A stretch of DNA of 52,692 nt from Cristatella mucedo (Eukaryota > Bryozoa > Phylactolaemata > Cristatellidae), in contig WPIO01000417.1 of NCBI GenBank assembly GCA_009760855.2, positions 1-52,692 of the forward strand. The letters are read 5' to 3'. Below the pieces are notes generated by a model that did no database searches, was not told the origin of the DNA, and saw nothing but the letters and a program-made list of their open reading frames with translations. Below, piece after piece: positions 1-11,110 of this stretch (the first letter of the stretch is position 1; the number at the start of each line of letters is the position of its first letter). Position numbers and translations under genes: made by a program.

Positions 1-450
1 ACCGCGTAACCTGCAGCAGCAGCACCCAGCAACTGAGAGCAAACGATCTTGATCGCAGTTTCAGCTCTCGGCAGCCGCTAGCACTTCACCTCACTCAGCT
101 TCTTTAGACAACGACAGTAGCCGCATGTTCCTGCACACTTGCCTTGTAATGAATAATAAGCGTAATAAATAATGTGCTATTTAGAGAGCATCATGACATC
201 CATTTGCACAAGGATGAGCAGCAGTAGTCAGGCAGAGCAGCTACATTGCTGTGACACGGAGCAGTCAGCGTTTTTAGATATAGCGTCCGATTAGAAGCTG
301 TTCTTACGCCATTGAAGGTCAGCCTCCACTGCTAAGCTACCCGGCCATGCCTCCTTGCCAGCCACTGTTCTGTAAGGTGCTTCCGCGTAATAAAAGATTT
401 CATATACTAAATCAAGCCTGATATTTTGGTCCAGTTTTCTGCATGCAATG
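1..450. other. No recognisable feature
   Basis: No open frame, repeat family or RNA gene could be recognised. A short run of CAG/GCA triplets near the left edge is the only local pattern. Confidence 0.5.
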
Positions 451-454
451 CACT

Positions 455-945
455 TTAAAAAGGTCTAGTAAAAAGAGCTCGTCTCCTGAAGACCCTATAC
501 CATCATATCTCTGTGGTCTTCACTGAGAGACCAACTTAGCCCTGCCATAACCAAGATTTTTAATGCTTCTTTGGAAAAGAGGTCGTACCCCAATCCTTCA
601 AATCGGCAATCGTTACACCCATACTTAAAAAGCCTGGGTTAGATACCAAGGACATTGCAAACTGTCGCATAGTTTCCCTTCTTTCTTTTTTGTCAAAGAT
701 TCTCGAAAAAGTTTTCGCTGAGCAGCTGGTTGCACATATTGAAAAGAATAAAATGTTGAATCATTTGAATCAGGGTTCAAGAGGCAGCACTTCACTGAAA
801 CTGTTCTCCTCTGTGTCAACAATAACATTTCATGCGGCGATGACGACGGGAATGTCACTGGCTGCACCTCTGCTAGATATATCAGCTGCCTTCGATACCA
901 TCGATCACAATGTCCTAATTGAACGATTGAAAACTACTGCCGACT
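455..945 (+). mobile_element. LINE-2f fragment, 5' part of reverse transcriptase
   Basis: Translation in shifting frames gives the N-terminal reverse transcriptase blocks of a CR1/L2-like non-LTR retrotransposon: a SSPEDPIPSYL-like stretch, ITKIFNASLEKRSYP, then TPILKKPGLDTKDIANCR and LSFLSKILEKVFAEQLV (positions ~580-740). Motif A follows at about 880-930 (DISAAFDTIDHNV). The frame breaks several times and ends at TAA 945-947, before the catalytic DD box. The copy is dead and has an internal deletion, because the 3' end of the same family resumes about 40 bp later. The family name is inferred from motif style, not from a database match. Confidence 0.8.
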
Positions 946-984
946 AATGGCTCATCCTTTTCACCGGTCCTGATCCGCTACTTC

Positions 985-1175
985 CATGCTACTAAATATC
1001 TCAACTGCTCTTCTTATTCAGCTTCGCTTGTCTCTTGGTCTTTGTTTCGTGAGATTAAGTCTGCTGGCTACCGAATGCGTACCGAAAGCCGCTTAGGCTG
1101 TGAGTTCGCTATAAAACCCACATAGTCTTTGAGGAGTTACAGACGGAGATACATTATATTTCATTACATTACATT
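985..1175 (+). mobile_element. LINE-2f 3' end with (ATTAC)n tail
   Basis: The sequence is homologous to the 3' ends seen at 33,480-34,000 (plus) and 30,695-31,030 (minus). Shared blocks are GGCTACCGAATGCGTACC, AGCCGCTTAGGCTGTGAG and GGAGTTACAGACGGAGATAC, followed by ATTAC repeats. It probably belongs to the same inserted element as the reverse transcriptase piece just upstream. Confidence 0.75.
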
Positions 1176-1404
1176 AAATGAAAAGAAAACAGACTAGATA
1201 CTGTTTGCATCGAATAAATACAATAACTCCAGCATTGTTCCTAGATGTTCACTTCCATCGCTTCGCTGCAGTATCTCCTTTGCAGAGCTACCGGCTAATG
1301 ATGGCCTGCAGATTGCTTCTATCCAACTAGTTTTGAACTGTCCGAAATAGACATGGTCATTTTCCTTCCATTATTAGCAGAGCCAACGTGCTTACTATTC
1401 CTTG
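1176..1404. other. No recognisable feature
   Basis: Short spacer between a LINE-2f tail and a SINE. Nothing was recognised. Confidence 0.4.
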
Positions 1405-1550
1405 TTGCCGAGCTGGTTTGGTCCAGCGATTAAGGTGCTCGCCCCGAACAAAGTCTGGCTGGGGTGATGGGCTCGAGCCCCGAGGCATATGTGAAGCGCC
1501 TGAATAGAGATTAAGTTCTCTTGGGGCGCTATATAAATTATTTATATTTT
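1405..1550 (+). mobile_element. SINE type 1 (tRNA head, LINE-1f tail)
   Basis: The left half looks like a tRNA-derived pol III promoter: an A-box-like TGGTTTGGTCCAGCGATTAA, then a B-box-like GGGCTCGAGCCCC about 50 bp on. The right half (about 1,488-1,545) is nearly the LINE-1f 3' terminus: GAAGCGCCTGAATAGAGATT, AAGTTCTCTTGGGGCGCT, then an AT-rich tail. A second copy lies at 17,943-18,100. The shared tail suggests mobilisation by the LINE-1f reverse transcriptase. Confidence 0.75.
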
Positions 1551-1925
1551 ATTTTTGTGTGTCACAGGAGTCTGCATACTCCGGCTTTGTGGATCCAATG
1601 TCTCCCATTATTTTTATTATTATGTCTCCTATAATTTCCTATGCTATTTGGAGCCTTGGCTGGTAAGTTCCAAATTTAGGTATTTTATTTGATTTGCCGG
1701 ATTCATTGTACCGCGACAGTGGAATACTTTGGCCGAAGTATCCGAGAGGAGAGTAGCTGAGCCAATAATACACTTATGTACTTCAGGACTAGGGTTGGCC
1801 ATCTGGTCAATAGGTCCAGCGTGGCGTGCCGTATTGTCGATTTGGTCTTGGCGTGCGGGCTCTAGCATTTACTTATACGTAACAATGGTGACGAGAATGG
1901 GAATCGAACAACGAATTTCGTGGAA
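1551..1925. other. No recognisable feature
   Basis: AT-rich then mixed sequence. The overlapping small frames on both strands have no recognisable domain. Confidence 0.4.
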
Positions 1926-1929
1926 AACA

Positions 1930-3705
1930 GCAGAATCGGATATAAGTGCCATCGATTGCGGTGCAGTGCCCTCCATATGCGTTCGCGATTGCTTTGACTG
2001 GACGGTTGCATTTTCAATACAATACAGTTCTCTTTAATATGCAAGAAAAGTCGGAATTTATCCCGGCTGCTGCCGATTTATTTTTAAGGCAGACCGTTAT
2101 GGATTGGCATTCTTTCCCAGGCCTTTGCCACGAATCGCCATACGTTACCGTTGATTGCACGAAAGCAATTGGCGAAAACGTATGCGGGCTCACAGTATGA
2201 TATTGTATATAGTGAGATGTTGTATATAGTGAGATGTTGGGTGGAATGAGAGTTGCAGTTGAGCGCAGCCAATCTTGTCGATTTTCCACAGATTGCGGTT
2301 TCGGTCCCGATAATTGCTGTGGATTGCCGTGCATTACTGATAATTAACGAACAAAGCTGCTTGAAAATGCCACGGTTTCACCTTGGGCGCAGCGGGATGT
2401 TATATTTAATGACAACAGGAGCTTCACAGAGCCAATTTTTCGTCAATTATCTGAGGATTGAGGTATTGACCCGAGCCATTTCTGCCGATTGTCATCTATT
2501 ACTCGCAACTGTACGTGCGCGCGATTGTGATACGTCAAAATTTCTAGCAGCTCACTTTTCGGTGATTTGCAATGGATCATAATGGATTGCAGTATGTGCC
2601 CGGGCCATTGCCACCAATTGTTATGCATTGCCAGAGATTAAACGAATAGATTGGGTTGAAAGTATTGTGCGAACAGTGATATGTTACGTGGAATGAGAGT
2701 TGGAGCTTCGTGCAACCAATTTCTCGCCGATTTGTCTAAAGATATTTGCCCTGCTATTGCTGGCGATTTTCGCGAGGTGTTGACAATTAACGAGCACAAT
2801 AGCGTAAAGATTCTAAGGTTTCACTTTACACAATAAGATGTCAAATGCAATGACTATTGGAGCGTCACACAGCTAAATTGTGGTCGATTTGCCACGGATT
2901 GCAGTGAATCGCTGTTGCCAAAGATTGTAATGCATTTTTCGATGTCGTACGGGTGCAATTAGTTTAATAGTGTGATAACAATTTAAGCAGTTTGCTTTGT
3001 AATATCATTCAAAATGAGAGCGTTTTGGGAAACCAATTTTCTGGCATCTTGTATAGAAACGTTGTGGCTTGCAGTATTCGCCCGGGCCATTGCAGTCGAT
3101 TGCAGTGCGTTTAATCAGAGTGTTTGAGGCAATGGTAGCGATATTATGCGAGTACAATGTACACGAAGATTTGAGCAACGTGTAAGCAATCACTATTAGA
3201 GCAACGTGCAAGCAATCACTATTAGAGCCTGAAGTGCACGCTGCTCTGCTCTGCTCGTTTTTCGGCGGATTGCAAAAGCTGGTCCCGTCCGCTTTATTCG
3301 ATCGAGGTGCCTTGCTGCAGAGGTCAAGGTCAAGGTCAAGGAAATTGTAGCGAAGTTGTGCACAACAGCCACACAACAGCCACAGATTAGATCAATGTGC
3401 AATCGTAATGAGTGCTTCTAGTGCGTAAGTTCTTGTCGCTTTTCTGCGGGTTGAAGTGGACTTTGGTATGGGACTGGCCATTGTAGTCGGGTGCAGCAAA
3501 ACGGACGAGAACAGAAGTTCCAATGCTATTGAAGATTTTAAAGTAGAATTTTCAGAGTTTAATGTCATATACAATCAAGCGATTTACTTATTGCAAAGGA
3601 TTTGTTTGGTTTTTTGGTGGATTCCGGTATTGGCACGGGCCACTGCAATCTATTTTAATAGACTTCGCGAGAACGCGTGAGCGGAATGGTGCCAAATTGT
3701 GTGGG
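1930..3705 (+). repeat. Degenerate ~160-bp satellite, forward orientation
   Basis: A block recurs roughly every 140-165 bp: a start like TGTTACGTGGAATGAGAGTTG, then GCCAATTTNTCGATTTGCCA, GGATTGCAGT, GCCCGGGCCATTGC, and GACAATTAACG. Unit starts are visible near 2,235, 2,398, 2,540, 2,680, 2,837 and 2,997, with weaker units before and after. Units are heavily diverged, so the array looks old. The same repeat occurs in reverse orientation at 27,450-30,200. Small open frames inside it are not conserved between units and are not genes. Confidence 0.75.
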
Positions 3706-4440
3706 TACACTTTAAATATAGCCTATTTTAATAAATTCCGAACTTTTTGAAGGTTTGCCTAGGTGATTTGTGGTAGATTTGAGGCGACCTAAAGTGGATA
3801 GTGGTACAAATCGTCTTTGCAGGTCATTTGCGTGAGTGCGGGTTCCCACAACGACATAAAATTTGATGGGTCCATAAAATTAAAGATGCACTACAGTATT
3901 CAATCAAAATCCTAGCTTGAAAACCCTCATCCGTTGTTGGTTTTAGCCTAATTAGGGTGGATTGAGGTAATTCATTGAACGTCATCAAATCGGACCGAAG
4001 CTTTTCGTTTGCCTTGGTCTGCAGCGGATGACTGGAAGAGCAACAGTAGCCTCTCTCTTCTGGCAGAAGGCTGCTGCATGCCAATAATATTAATTTCTGG
4101 TTGCCAGTCACTCTACAACCGAAAGTAAAATATAAGAGAGCATTATGAAAACTGTAAGTGCTATTACTTTTTACAGAGTTATGAATAATAAGAAACCGCC
4201 CGGGGCTCCAATAGTAAAGGTAGGGCCGAAAAGGTCAGAGCTCAAGCAAAAGAAAAGGACTCTTTCCTAGAATAACTAAAGAAGCAAAAGACATGAGCTG
4301 AATTGCCAGACGAGTCATAGACGAAAAAGTATTGAATTGGAAACATGTCTGGACGAGCATTATGAAGAAACCACCACAGTCCTAGTTCCAAGAAAAGACA
4401 AAGACTAGACAGAGATACATAAGAATCACGACACTACAGT
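3706..4440. other. No recognisable gene
   Basis: Mixed unique-looking sequence. A minus-strand open frame (3,824-4,111) has no recognisable domain and no supporting context. Confidence 0.4.
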
Positions 4441-4448
4441 TTTAAGTC

Positions 4449-4790
4449 ATGCAACAAGCTGAACCGGAGTTGGATAACAGCGAACGTGAAACTTTTTCAT
4501 CTGTTAATATTAAAAACGTTACTGCTCTTCTAGTGCAAAAAGGACCACATCAGGTTTATGCCCGTGACTTACTAAAAGATTCAAGCAACACAATGTTTCC
4601 TCAGCTCCAATCCAAAAGAAAGCTTGCAAGTGGGGATGAGATGTGCCGCCTCTGGCTGTTGAATTCTTTACCAAGAAATCTTGCATTCTGCTTTTCCTGG
4701 CAGCTATCTAGTCTTATTGACTGATTTGCTCTTCAACCAGACTCGACCGACAGCCTTGGTTTTCTCATGCAGTACAGCTAAAAATTTAGA
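4449..4790 (+). pseudogene. Possible decayed retrotransposon gag fragment
   Basis: A 91-residue open frame (4,449-4,724), continuing weakly beyond its stop, contains SGDEMCRLWLLNSLPRNLAF followed by a frame like SSLIDxFALQPDS. The spacing of WL..LP.N and the following LID..AL.PD resembles the C-terminal part of LTR-retrotransposon Gag proteins, where an R.LWL.RLP segment precedes a LA..AD helix. This is a weak motif resemblance, and no LTRs were seen on either side. Confidence 0.25.
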
Positions 4791-4869
4791 CCATGTTCTT
4801 GACAAACATGCTCTCTTACACTATCTTCCGGTATAAAATCGTGATGATTCCTTTTAATTTATTTAAAAA

Positions 4870-5400
4870 ATTCAAATAATGCGCCGTGTTAGGCACAGGT
4901 TTGAACGCCGCTTCAAGACGTCTGGGTCTGATGAAGATCAAATCAATTTTAAAGACTTAATTTGAGTCTGCAAGTGGAATCTTAAAAATGCCATGGCTAA
5001 TTTTTTTCTCTCGGAAACTGAAGTCCTGCAGATCATATGCAAAACAGATTTATTAGACGATAAATAATTTGCAGACTAATGCTGAGAGGTCTCACTACCC
5101 CGATATCAACGGCTCGGCCGATAAGTTCTCAGCTTTCTTTGCTGAAATGTGTGCTTATTCGTGCCTACATAAAGCCTCCGACTAAAGCTATTGTTTAATC
5201 AAAACCTGTAACCTTCCATAAACAAGTAAGCGACTTGGTTACCTTGATAATGGTTAACTTGGTTACCTTGATAAGATCTAGTAAAAAGAACTCGTCTTCT
5301 AAAGACCGTATACATCATCTTTGTGGTCGTCACTGGCAGACCGACTTTACTCAATCACAACCCGGTAAATTGCTGTTATCCTTGTAAGTTCAAGTTATAG
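4870..5400 (+). mobile_element. LINE-2f fragment, linker and start of reverse transcriptase
   Basis: Broken frames read RHRFERRFKTSGSDEDQINF, then LKNAMANFF and SADKFSAFFAEM, which is the linker between endonuclease and reverse transcriptase in CR1/L2-like elements. At 5,270-5,345 the SSKKNSSS block parallels that at 465-500, so the fragment belongs to the LINE-2f family. Many stops are present. Confidence 0.6.
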
Positions 5401-5514
5401 AAAAAGTATTTCAGGACCGCGGAGTTGGATACCATTTTTAGCCCGACCATACGTAGGTCATTTAAAGGTCATTTAATTTAATTTAATAGGTCATTTAAAC
5501 CATAGGAACCGACT

Positions 5515-6390
5515 GCAGTGACTGATAAACTGAATGCTTGCATTGCCGACATTCGATCCTGGAAGTCGACAAGTTTTCTTAAACTTCGCGACAATTAAAC
5601 CAAACAGCTGCTTAAAGGACCCCCAAAGATTGTGGCCGGACTAGGAGGCTTTGCTCTTCTAATGGGCGATGCTGTTGTGAGACCATTACCATCAACCCGG
5701 AATTTGGGTGTCGTCCTCGACAGCTGCCTAATTTTTTGAAAACTTCATGAATGACACTGCTTCCACAGCTAGCCATCTTGTCCGATGCTTCCACAGCCAG
5801 CCATCTTGTCCTATGCTTCAGCTGGACAATCAAGTCTGCTTACTTTCAGCTACGTAAAATTGCTAAAATTCGGGCTTGTTTAAATAAAGATACCAAATCT
5901 AAGTTGGTCCATGCATTAGTGACATTCCGTCTTGACTTCTGTAACTCACTGCTTGCTGTCCTACCGGCAAGCACAATCAGGCACCAAAACTCTGGCACTA
6001 GGCTTGTCTGTCGTGAGCGTCGCTGTTGTCACGTCACATTCCTTCTCGGAGACCTGCACTGGCTACCATGCAGGCAATGGATCGACTTCAAGGTTTTGTC
6101 GTTCACTTTTAGGTCCCTTCACAATTCAGCCCCAGCCTATCTATCAGATCTACTCCCCCACCAGGCCAAGCATTGTACCACCCACTTTTCGGAAACTAAC
6201 TGTTTGCTTATACCTCGTACAAAGTTCAAATTCTTTGCAGACCGTGTATCTAGTTTGTTTGCTCCCAAAGCCTGGAACTCACACCCGACTTGCATCCGAC
6301 ATCCCTTGACTTGACGACCACGTTTAAAAAGAACTTAAAATACACATATTTTAGTACAGCATTTAGTGGGTACCTGTGATTCGACCATGA
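5515..6390 (+). mobile_element. LINE fragment (L2/CR1-like), 3' half
   Basis: The first part reads CIADIRSWKSTSFLKL, LLKGPPKIVAGLGG and STRNLGVVLDSCL, the region after the reverse transcriptase catalytic box. It is followed in another frame (5,751-6,314) by IKSAYFQLRKIAKIRACL, KLVHALVTFRLDFCNSLL, DLHWLPCRQWIDFKVLSF and APAYLSDLLPHQAKH, the typical C-terminal domain of this LINE group. The copy is broken by at least one frameshift. The last ~60 bp resemble the LINE-1f 3' region, but the (ATT)n tail is missing. Confidence 0.85.
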
Positions 6391-6514
6391 TGTGATTATG
6401 CATGTTGACACTGTGGATGCTGTCACCACCTATTTCTTGAAAAATGAATTGAAATGCGATCTGAGAAATCTGAAATGAAGTAGCACTTGGTGCCTGAGGG
6501 CAAAAGACTACAGC

Positions 6515-6750
6515 CAATATTAACAGCTTTTTATTTGACGAAATAATACTATTGACTCAAAAACTGATTTGAGGGGACTAAAAAACGGCTTGAAATTGAA
6601 AGATGAACGTGTAATAACAGTGACTCCACTACCGCTGGGTATGAAAGACGGAAAAGCCTGTTGTGCATGCTCAAAAGTCGGGCAGTTAACCGATTTCAGC
6701 CAGATTTTGGACAAGGTGAACACGTCAAATTTATTCTCCGCAATCAAGTC
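6515..6750 (-). mobile_element. LINE-1f fragment, endonuclease domain
   Basis: The minus-strand frame 6,520-6,747 reads IAENKFDVFTLSKIWLKSVN and SGSGVTVITRSSFNFKPFF. It aligns with the endonuclease start of the fuller copy at 46,370-46,540 (LALTETWLKSINCP; GGGVAIVVRSKFNFKPF). The usual TETWL is TLSKIWL here, so the catalytic glutamate position is altered. Confidence 0.75.
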
Positions 6751-7284
6751 GCGTATAATTAAGGGTATATTGCATTGTGGGTGAAGATTCTAAAGACAAG
6801 CGTTAAGACGGTCCACACGGATTTTAACTGTCCTGATGACTTAAGAATAGAAAGTTACAGCAGCGCATGAGGAAGATCGCTCACGGTTATTTATTAATGC
6901 AGTAATTAAATATATTAACATTTCGATACCCATGTAGGAAAATAGCTAATACCCCACTTTAAGACTTTGGGCACTGGTGACCCTGGGCAATTGTTAGTTA
7001 GTTTGTCCAATTAAAAGGATGAGTATGGAAATAGCAGACAAGGACGGTCTTTACCTAACCGAGAGATTCAAACGCGAATTTCCGGCCGATAGGCCTACGT
7101 AACTCTGCCGGCAAATACCTGTAGTTATAGGTGTCAAGCTAAATATGATGTGCTACGCCTGAGCTGCCGGCTTCCATAGCTAAATTTACAAAGTCTGACA
7201 TAGAGCTTCGCTGGCAAAATTGGTTATAGATGCCCGAACAAAAGTAACTTCGGGATGAGCACTATGAATACGCCATCCGACGAC
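6751..7284. other. No recognisable feature
   Basis: No open frame or repeat recognised. Confidence 0.4.
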
Positions 7285-8285
7285 CCCTGCAATTTGGGGT
7301 ACTTCAGGGTTCCGTGCTGGGTTCAGCTCTTTGCGCGGTTTATACTCTCCATCTTGCCTATGTGATTGCCTGGCACAATCTAGGCTTTCATGCCTATGTA
7401 CACGGCACTCACTTTTACCATTGCTTTGATTCCTCTTAGCCCTCCAACATATCGAAATTCCTCAAGTCCCTTGCTGAGTGTGTATATGACTTCGAAGTAT
7501 GGATATAATAGTGATGATTGATTTTATATAGCTCGTTCAGAGAACTCAATCTCTTTTTTGAAAAATGACAGCGAACTTTCTAAAATTGAATGATGAAAAA
7601 CCAACTTAAAATTTATGGGTGAACTAAGTGCGATTTAGAAATTTAAAAATTAACACCCAAAATCGACTTTGCATCCAAATCTCCTCTTGAATCTGCACGA
7701 AATCTAGGCGTTCCCCTTTAAAGTGACCTTTTAGTAGACGGCCAAATCTGCTCAACGGTCAAGTCTTCTTATTTTCAGCAACTTGTAATCGCTATAAATC
7801 GGGCGTGCTTAGACAGGGTTACCACATCTAAATTGGTCCTTACCTTTGCGACATCATGTCTCGACATCTGCAGCTCGCTGCTTGCTGATCTCCTGGCCTG
7901 TTCGATCAGGCACTTACAAATGATGCAAAACTCTGCAGCCAGGATTTCTGTCTTGAGCTTCCACAATTTCCATATTGCACCAAATGTCGCTAACCCGCAC
8001 TGGCTCCTCGTCAAGCACATCAACTTAAAAGTTCTTTCATTAATTTTTTGGTCCCTTCATTCGTTAGCTCTATGCTACCTGTCACTCCCACACCAGGCTA
8101 AGCGTCATACCGCATGACTTTTTGAATAAATGTTTTACCCAAACCTCATACGAATCAAGCATGATTTTACTCACCATTCAATTGCATTTGCCTTTGCAGC
8201 AAATTTAAAGCACCTAGAAAGAGTTTAAGTTCTCTGAAGGTGCTTTATCAAGTGCATTATTATTATTATTATTATTAATACAAAA
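7285..8285 (+). mobile_element. LINE-1f copy, truncated, with (ATT)n tail
   Basis: It begins in the reverse transcriptase near the motif reading LQFGVLQGSVLGS. It continues through a degraded catalytic region (about 7,390-7,430) and the C-terminal domain (7,833-8,117: DICSSLLADLLACSIRHLQM, NSAARISVLS). It ends with the 3' stem-loop AAGCACCTAGAAAGAG / TTCTCTGAAGGTGCTT and ATT repeats at about 8,255-8,280. Several frameshifts and stops are present. Both stem arms differ from the usual AGCGCC/GGCGCT in a pairing-preserving way. Confidence 0.85.
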
Positions 8286-8304
8286 CTCCAATCCTTAGGA
8301 TGCC

Positions 8305-8700
8305 ATTCCTTTAGTTCGTATGCCCCTAGTGGCTGTAACACACTTTTGGCTGGCGTCAAGGCATGCACTGACATAACATTTAAAAAAAGCTAAAAATGCA
8401 TATATTTATCACAGCATTTTGTTTTTCCACGGGATTCGTATTTGGTGGGCTTTCTAGCCATAATTGCACGCTGACTATAGGCACGTCATCCTTAAACCTC
8501 TGACGTTTTTTGATAATGAGTATGCTAATATGATTAATAATAATATATTTGATGTAGCGCCCTCAAATAACTGAATCTTTTTGTAGGCACTTTAAATTTG
8601 TATTACCATTAATTATTCGATCATGCTTCATTGCAGCAAATTTAAAAAAGCCTAGAAATAGATTTAGTTTTTATGAGGATGCTAGAAAAAAGTAAAATAA
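8305..8700. mobile_element. Cluster of short LINE-1f 3'-end pieces
   Basis: Three pieces are joined. A plus-strand 3' segment (8,310-8,510, with TTAGTTCGTATGCCCCTAG and CATTTAAAAAAAGC) is followed by a minus-strand tail (about 8,525-8,600, TAGCGCCCTCAAATAACTGA) and a plus-strand tail (8,620-8,690, GCAGCAAATTTAAAAAAGCC). The last two form an inverted pair. Confidence 0.65.
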
Positions 8701-8884
8701 ATAAAATCGTTATAATTATTTTTGTAAACCAGGATCAAGTTATGTAGATAATATAAATGGTTGCATTATTCTTGGAGACGGAAAAACTGCGATCAGTAGG
8801 CTTCGGAAATGTTTCCATCTCACTGTTTTGCCATCTTAACCTCCGTTGCGTCCAAGGGGAGGAATGTCACTATCAAAACCCAAA

Positions 8885-8957
8885 AATACTAATCACTAAT
8901 CAATAATACTACTACTACTAATATTAATACTAATACTAATACTAATAACTACTAGTT
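8885..8957. repeat. Imperfect (ACT/AATACT)n simple repeat
   Basis: Runs of CTAATCACTAATCAATA and ACTACTACTA followed by repeated ACTAAT. Confidence 0.85.
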
Positions 8958-10239
8958 AGAAGTGTCAAAACTATTGCGTGAGAAATTATACGTAGGCGGC
9001 CTGGTGCAAGTGGCGACCGTACGCTAGCAAACCGTTAATCACAGTCGGCACCTCGCCAAATTAGCGACAAATAGTTTACCGCCCAACTAGCACTGCATTG
9101 TGTTGCTCACATCCAGCTCACTTCCTGCAATGGACCCATAGCAGGTCGTTTGCAAAGGTCGCCAGCGCTCGTTTGAATTTAGATTGAATACAAAAGGCCC
9201 TGGTGGCCATATTGTGACCACCCTGCTATTGACACAGTATCCACGTAGCACAGAGTGGCTGTCTCTGCGAATAAATGACGCCCTGTTGGCTAAGCCACCA
9301 GCCCATTGGTTGTGGGTCAAGGACTTGACCTCATGAATCGTCGCGACCTTCAGTTGACCGAGTGGATGGTGTATACACCTTGCGGCTGTCAGCGAGGGAA
9401 ATTTGCATAACGTGAACCCACTGCGAAATCACCGATACAAGGGGAGAGAACTGGGCGGATCGCTGGGCGGCGCGGCAATGAGGAAGGACGCATTCTTTTT
9501 CGCCACCGGCGGCAAACGAATTCGGAAAAGGACTCACCTAAAGAGAGCGTGGCTTCTAGCGCTGTACGCTCGCCCCTCAACGTTAAGCATCTGCGGCGCC
9601 AGGAGCTCTTTGAGACTACGCCGAAGCGCTTCGAAGGCGCCCGAGCAGAATGAACTCTACTGCAGGGCGACTTCCGGTCATCGCTGGAGCAGCAGCTGCA
9701 GAATAAGAGAATGCTCGAAGCGTCTCGAAGTATCAGCATCACCAGCGGCAGCCAACGCACAGTGAAGAGAGTGGCGAATTTTGCGCTAGAGTCACCGGCG
9801 GCGAGACCCGATCGCCGACTTCGATCTCCGGCTTCGACGACCGGACCGGCAGCTGTGCCCGGTACAAGAGGCGGCAGCAGATGCCGGATGTCCGAGGGCA
9901 GAGGGCAGAGGGCAGAGATCGCTGCGAGCGCTGAAACCGGCCGGGTCTTACCTCGCTTGCAGCACCAGCCACGAATGCACCGGCTCCCTGACGTTGCCAA
10001 AAGAATCGAACTACTGGGCTCGTCGACCACCCGATGCTCCATTTACGATAAGTGAACCAATTAGCGTGACTGCAGCTTTTGCTGCTGTAATTAGCGAAGC
10101 GCCTGGACACTTACGTGCATGCCTTACCTGTGGCCAATAGTTAAGCCATCGACGCAGCAAAGCGTCAGGTCACTAATGCATGTTATATTTCTTGTAGTCT
10201 GCCATGATTCATCGAGCTCTCGTATTAGTACGCATTGAA
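8958..10239. other. GC-rich region, no confirmed gene; candidate minus exon 9,952-10,042
   Basis: Long overlapping open frames exist on both strands, mostly because stops are rare in GC-rich DNA. One detail may matter. On the minus strand an ATG at 10,042 opens a 91-nt stretch ending in a consensus donor (AAGCGAG|GTAAGA, exon end 9,952), again leaving intron phase 1 as in the gene family to the right. The reading includes GSRCIRGWCCKR. No paralogue supports it. A triple GGGCAGA repeat lies at about 9,895-9,920. Confidence 0.2.
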
Positions 10240-10345
10240 AGTAATACAGGACGTCTCGTTTACCGCTCTCACGTTCGCCCGCTGCGTCTCAGTGAGACTC
10301 CCACAAGACCTGCCGCCGCCGCCGCCGGAGCCATTGTTATACAGC
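10240..10345 (+). mobile_element. Possible LTR 3'-end fragment
   Basis: GTCTCGTTTACCGCTCTCAC, GTTCGCCCGCTGCG, CAGTGAGACTCC and GCCGGAGCC follow the same order as in the LTRs at 39,905-39,990 and 43,595-43,680. No primer binding site follows and the 5' part of the LTR is not recognisable, so this is at best a diverged fragment. Confidence 0.35.
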
Positions 10346-11037
10346 ACGTACTCGAGCAAACCAAAGCGGCACGCCTTCGTGCAGACGCTGTCAAACTGCA
10401 TCCGTTGGCAGGACAACGAGGCACTAAAGCAGCCAAGATCTACGAAACTAAGCGACCGCGCCACTGCGGACCAGTTCCCTGGCCATCCAGACTCTGTCGA
10501 AGCTGCCTTTGCAGTGCCGGCTTAAATTCACAACCGAGGGCGGCTTCGGGAGTCGAGCGAAAGCCTTCACCCTCGGCCTTCACCCTCGATTCCATGGGGC
10601 GCTAGTGCAAAAGCGGTCTTTCTTGCGGTGATCCGCGCTCCGCGTCGCACCGCCAGAGACTCCCCTTGCATCAGCGTGTCCTCACACATCGGATCACTTT
10701 TAAAGGGCGCGACAGTTGCGTCTCCTCGGTCTCAAAGTCGGCTCAAAGTTGGCGCGCAGCCGCAGCGCCACCGGACGACGCTCGGCTACGTCCGGTGCCG
10801 CTGCGGAGCGCGTGAGTTCGCCGCTCTCAGCGTGCGGAGCGTCCTCGCTTCCTGCTGCCGAGACGCGTAGACCAAGGAGAATGTAATGCTGCTACTGCTT
10901 AGCCGGCCTGTGTCCGGCCATCCTTTTCCCAAGGACGGCTACAGCAGCAGACGGCTACAGCAGCGGGAAGCTGCAGCAGCGAACAAGTAGAGCAACGAAC
11001 AGCTGCAGCAGCGGGCCGTATCGGTGGACAGCGGGAG
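10346..11037. other. GC-rich sequence without a recognised gene
   Basis: Open frames of 80-130 codons run on both strands but show no domain, splice pattern or paralogue. At 10,920-11,015 there are irregular GCAGCAGC-type repeats (ACGGCTACAGCAGCGGGAAG-like units). Confidence 0.4.
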
Positions 11038-11039
11038 AA

Positions 11040-11110
11040 AAGAATTTAGCCTTTAACAGAATTTACCCTAAAAACAATTTAGCCTTTAACAGAATTTAGT
11101 TTTTAACAGA
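11040..11110. repeat. Short tandem repeat, unit AATTTAGCCTTTAACAG
   Basis: The 17-bp unit AATTTAGCCTTTAACAG appears twice exactly, with diverged copies (AATTTACCCTAAAAAC; AATTTAGTTTTTAACAG) between and after. It leads directly into the long inverted repeat. Confidence 0.8.

Noticed and set aside
9389-10042. 217-codon minus-strand frame as a gene
   Set aside because: Composition is explained by GC-rich DNA; overlapping frames of similar length exist on both strands and no domain is recognisable.
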